In this document: piece by piece, positions 61,465 through 64,000 of the stretch | Numbering within the stretch: position 1 is the stretch's first letter | Layout of the letters: each line of letters starts with the position of its first letter | Assembly (NCBI RefSeq): GCF_900143075.1 | Contig: NZ_FRCY01000004.1 | Coordinates: 186,001 to 250,000, forward strand | Direction of reading: 5' to 3' | Length of the DNA: 64,000 bases | Origin: Cyclobacterium lianum | GTDB lineage: Bacteria; Bacteroidota; Bacteroidia; Cytophagales; Cyclobacteriaceae | Made by a program: the position numbers and the translations under genes | Notes under the pieces: model-generated | Told to the model about the DNA's origin: nothing | Seen by the model: only the letters and a program-made list of their open reading frames with translations | The model's database searches: none

Positions 61465-62554
61465 TGTGCATCATAACTGTAGGCCGTGAAGATGGTGTCC
61501 GTCCGATCTTTCTCCACCATGGCCGTCCAGCTGACACGGGTACGCAGGTATTCCTGTTCGAATCCCGGATACTTTCCGGAAATTGGCTGGTCGTAGCTGG
61601 TCAGGGTAATGTCGTAGCAAGTGTACGTTTGATGGTCCGGAAAGCCGGGATCTTCGATATTTTCCAATAACTGGGAGCGACTTTCGGTAGATTCCATTTC
61701 GCCCGTTTCTACCACACGGCCCAGATGGTCATACCTGGTATAGCTGTAGGCATCCGCAGCGGACTGCACCGCATTCTGGGACAGCCGCAATTGTCCGGCC
61801 CGGTCGTACCAAAAATCGGATTCTCCCCCATCCGGGGATTCCTGAATCCTCAATTGGTTTCTGCTGTCATACCGGTAATAGCTGGGCAGGGTATGCGCAG
61901 GATTTACCTCAGTTCCCTGATTGATCACCCTGTCTACCTGGTCTGATGCCAGGGGATGAACTCCCTTGGGCGGTACGGTCTTTACCAGTTGACCCGATTG
62001 GTCGTAGTAGTAGAGGGTATAATGGTATTCCCTGGGCGTGTAGGTATAGGTAAAGGCCTCTGTTACATTTTCCATACAGCTAAGTTCCAGCGTCTGGTAA
62101 TAGGTATCGAGCCATTGGTTTTCGAGCTTCTTCTTTGCCAGCGCCAGCAGGTCGGCTTTTTTAGCCAGGTCATCCGCCTCGCATTTTGCCAGGTAATTGG
62201 CATAGGAGTAGGCCAGGTAAAAGGGGCTATCGGTATTTTCTCCAAAGCCGTATTCCAGGCAGTAACTGCAATTGCCTCCGCCGGAACCTGAACCGTCTCC
62301 GATATGGAGGGTCTGAGGCCTGCTGCTAAGCTCAAGGGAAGGTTTCGTGGATCCCTAGAAACTAATTTCTATTGCATGAGAGGGTTAAATTATTATCCAG
62401 TCGGCAACTATTTCGTTAGATAGTTACCTATTGCCGGTGGAAGAAAATCCAAGGAAAAAACGTTAAGATATGCCGGTATGAAACACCAATAAAAATTTGT
62501 AGAACCTTTACATTATTTTAATATGCCATAATAGCAGTTAGAGTCAATTCAGTT

Positions 62555-62888
62555 TTAGTACTGTTTGGGTTCTTGTTTTACATGCCTTACCCGGAGGATT
62601 TTGATTTCGCTATCCGTATGCCGATAAGCTACCCGGTAGGATTATTTTTCAAAAAGCCCTGTAGTTCCCTGGGTTGTCCTTTTTAAACCTGTCCAAGGGA
62701 TATTTTTCCGGGTGATCCGGCAATTGCCGGGTCATTAAAAAAATGGTTTCTTTCACCTTCTCCGCATTCACAGGTGAGCTTTCTTTAATTTTTTCGAAGG
62801 CTTTTTGAAAAGAAATAACGGCACTTTTGGACCAGGAAACTTTAGGCGGATGTTCAGGAAGATTTTCTATAGGATCATCCGCTACCAT
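62555..62888 (-). pseudogene. RelE/ParE-family toxin (TA pair 4), broken
   Basis: The frame starts normally (NLPEHPPKVSWSKSAVISFQ; FLMTRQLPDHPEKYPLDRFK; DNPGNYRAF) and hits a stop at 62649. Removing one T restores EK, but a TAA then replaces the expected Tyr, followed by the correct ending SYRVAYRHTDSEIKILRVRH and VKQEPKQY with a stop at 62555-62557. Two lesions are therefore needed to explain it. It overlaps the antitoxin gene by seven bases. Confidence 0.82.
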
Positions 62889-63100
62889 TTTTTAGCCATT
62901 TTCTCTACTTCCTCCTGGCTGTATAAGGCTCCTCTGTCCATCTCGGCTTCAGCTTCATCCAATTCCCTGTTGTATTGCTCAATACTGGCTGGGCTTTCCG
63001 AGAACTTGAGCATAGAGGTTTCTATTTCAGTGAGTTCCTCTTCATTCAAATGCATCACCTTCTCTATTATCGCATATTTTCTGGCGGCAATTGTTTTCAT
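62882..63100 (-). CDS. Antitoxin of TA pair 4
   Basis: The start is probably the ATG at 63100 (MKTIAARKYAIIEKVMHLNE); the frame is open to 63109. The product of 72 residues contains LTEIETSMLKFSESPASIEQ and ends GALYSQEEVEKMAKKW, the usual antitoxin layout. It appears intact although its toxin is not, and lacks the TAAAGTTAACG motif of units 1-3 (AACGATTTTAAAGG is the nearest text). Confidence 0.8.
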   Translation of the reverse strand: MKTIAARKYAIIEKVMHLNEEELTEIETSMLKFSESPASIEQYNRELDEAEAEMDRGALYSQEEVEKMAKKW

Positions 63101-63170
63101 CCTTATCAATATTTAAGTCTTTTCAAATATAACGATTTTAAAGGAATTTAGATTTTTCTGACTATTCCCG

Positions 63171-63419
63171 TTAATGGTATTCTACCCCATTTTTCAATCC
63201 AACCCTTGGACTTTCCATGGCGTCAATAAGTCTGTCGATTTCACTGGCCTTCGACCCCAATTTTGCCTGATTGAATATTGCTTTGACATTTCTAAGCTGA
63301 TCGATCCTTTTCGGTGAAAGATTTGCTCCATATCTGATTTCGCTTACCTTTTTGGTGATATCCTTTTTGATGTTATCCGGAGAAGCTGTCAGGGTTTCTC
63401 CCATTGAAGGAATCTGCAC
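63171..63419 (-). CDS. Hypothetical protein, possible tip or immunity remnant
   Basis: The 82-residue frame reads MQIPSMGETLTASPDNIKKD, ITKKVSEIRYGANLSPKRID and LIDAMESPRVGLKNGVEYH. It is basic and helical. Position at the edge of the RHS array suggests a leftover of a toxin tip or a small element gene. I do not recognise a family. Confidence 0.4.
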   Translation of the reverse strand: MQIPSMGETLTASPDNIKKDITKKVSEIRYGANLSPKRIDQLRNVKAIFNQAKLGSKASEIDRLIDAMESPRVGLKNGVEYH

Positions 63420-63445
63420 CCCATTCTACACCCCTGGCAAAAACA

Positions 63446-63486
63446 AAAAAACCTAACTACCTGAAATAAAGATAGTTAGGTTTTTT
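63446..63486. terminator. Strong bidirectional terminator
   Basis: AAAAAACCTAACTA (63446-63459) pairs perfectly over 14 bp with TAGTTAGGTTTTTT (63473-63486). On the minus strand it stands just behind the tRNA 3' sequence, as expected of a tRNA gene terminator. Confidence 0.88.
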
Positions 63487-63490
63487 ATAT

Positions 63491-63513
63491 GTAGAGAGTG
63501 GGGGATTCGAACC
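63491..63513 (-). other. tRNA 3' end (T-arm and acceptor strand): candidate attachment site
   Basis: In minus sense the bases read GGTTCGAATCCCCCACTCTC plus TAC: a T-loop TTCGAAT, the 3' T-stem strand CCCCC and an acceptor strand. The 5' side does not complete the T-stem (it reads ATAGG), so only the 3' end of a tRNA gene is present. This is what remains at one border of an element that integrated into a tRNA gene. An integrase gene starts 170 bp away. Confidence 0.75.
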
Positions 63514-63684
63514 TATTAACAAAATCATATTAAAACTGCCTTAAAATATCGTATATACATATATATGAATATATAGGATTTGGAGTAATGACCATATTTG
63601 TGAATATTTGATCAACTTTTTCGCCCCTGAATTCGCCCCTAAGTTTTTTTTCCTTAAATTTAGGAATGTTTTAAAAACCAGAAG

Positions 63685-64000
63685 ATGGAAGCATCATTGA
63701 GATATGAGTTAAGAAGGGATTTGAAAAACAAGCGAGGTGAGCAGCCACTTACCTTATTGATCCACCTTGCAAGCCAGAGGAGAAAAATAGCTACAGGAAT
63801 TAACCTGGTACCAGAGCTATGGTCCCTTGAAGACCAACAAATCTTAAACCTTACCACCAAACTTAAAATTCAACTCCAAAAAAAATATGGAGACAACCTG
63901 CCCAATAAGCAGTCCCTGATCCAATGTCAAGATGATCTAATAGATTTAAAAAATAGGGTTCGAAAGATTGAGGAAGATTTTAGGTCTAAAGGAATTACCT
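63685..64000 (+). CDS. Tyrosine integrase with Arm DNA-binding domain (3' end outside window)
   Basis: The ATG at 63685 opens a frame that stays open to the window end (105 codons). The start MEASLRYELRRDLKNKRGEQ, PLTLLIHLASQRRKIATGIN and LVPELWSLEDQQIL is the Arm-DNA-binding domain of Bacteroidota phage or transposon integrases, followed by the coiled start of the SAM-like core-binding domain. The catalytic domain lies beyond the window. It stands next to the tRNA-derived site and should catalyse integration there. Confidence 0.85.
   Translation, partial: MEASLRYELRRDLKNKRGEQPLTLLIHLASQRRKIATGINLVPELWSLEDQQILNLTTKLKIQLQKKYGDNLPNKQSLIQCQDDLIDLKNRVRKIEEDFRSKGIT

Larger units (their letters stand above)
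60389..62355 (-). pseudogene. RHS gene body, 5'-truncated and broken by palindromic elements
   Basis: From about 62355 (no start codon; a TAG precedes GSTKPSLELSSRPQTLHIGD) the minus strand encodes an RHS/YD-repeat protein: YCLEYGFGENTDSPFYLAYS, TLYYYDQSGQLVKTVPPKG, RYDSRNQLRIQESPDGGESD. After HED the frame is broken by element D. It resumes as VKALLQDLPEIGTKRTDYIY, is broken again by element C near 60880, resumes as VWMSTDLPSLGESDRMQAMV, and is broken a third time by element B. All parts lie in the order of one gene, so a single large RHS gene was dismantled by insertions. The N-terminal part is missing. Confidence 0.85.

Noticed and set aside
62063-62335. 90-codon minus-strand frame MSLAAGLRPSIS...
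   Set aside because: It is a shadow; the RHS frame through the same bases (YCLEYGFGENTDSPFYLAYS) is the meaningful one.
63491-63513. Complete tRNA gene
   Set aside because: Only the T-loop and 3' strands are present; the 5' T-stem, anticodon arm, D arm and 5' acceptor strand are missing.

Overview
The window looks like chromosomal DNA from a member of the Bacteroidota, probably a Cytophagales bacterium of the Cyclobacteriaceae type. This rests on several traits. Promoters fit TTTG-N19/20-TAnnTTTG and Shine-Dalgarno sequences are mostly absent. Lineage-typical families occur (HYC_CC_PP, GDCCVxC, DUF6266, HmuY, RND-TolC fusions, RHS proteins with the YRYGFNG core). The genus is an inference.

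Region 1 (1-9750) is a plus-strand divalent-metal and mercury resistance cluster: a CzcA-type RND pump fused to a TolC-like channel, a His-rich CzcB adaptor, a PII-like regulator, two CDF exporters, DUF3703, a broken SpoIIAA-like gene, then an ArsR regulator, a MerT-MerP fusion and a GDCCVxC protein. Region 2 (9750-16440) has the look of a mobile-element backbone: long gene-poor stretches, two large hairpins and two mobile-element-type small genes. An AT-richer redox cassette lies in it (HxlR regulator, DoxX, two SDR proteins, an LLM flavin enzyme). Region 3 (16700-27610) is a copper/silver island: HYC_CC_PP, CusA, TolC, CusB, a frameshifted DUF3347 protein and a CPH-type copper ATPase.

Region 4 (27800-36250) holds secreted hydrolases: an M19 dipeptidase, a frameshifted Tat-signal protein, a GH16-like protein, three alpha/beta hydrolases including a glucuronoyl-esterase-like one, and a SnoaL-like lipoprotein. 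Region 5 (36460-39450) is an arsenic operon: arsR, arsM, a LMW-phosphatase-type arsenate reductase and acr3. Region 6 (39760-45740) is a heme-uptake locus (HmuT, HmuU, HmuV, HmuS, TonB receptor, HmuY) that is visibly decaying. One deletion joins the start of hmuV to the middle of hmuS, and the receptor has an internal stop. Region 7 (45790-48030) has a secreted hydrolase, a hemerythrin pseudogene and a DUF1206 membrane protein.

Region 8 (48000-63420) is the most unusual part: a graveyard of RHS polymorphic-toxin tips on the minus strand, built from a repeating unit. The unit is an XRE-type gene on the plus strand, then a toxin-antitoxin pair (once a Fic gene) on the minus strand, then a conserved leader of about 150 bp, then a displaced RHS core with its own tip and sometimes a candidate immunity gene. 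The array ends at a larger RHS gene (58870-62355) that contains four copies of a 65-67 bp palindromic element. Their stems covary, and each copy sits where a YD-repeat Gly-Asn would be encoded. One RHS core runs straight into a tyrosine-recombinase fragment.

Region 9 (63440-64000) is the edge of another element: a strong terminator, the 3' end of a tRNA in the antisense direction, and the start of an Arm-domain integrase that runs off the window.

Reading frames were checked by hand. All family assignments come from motif recognition without database searches.
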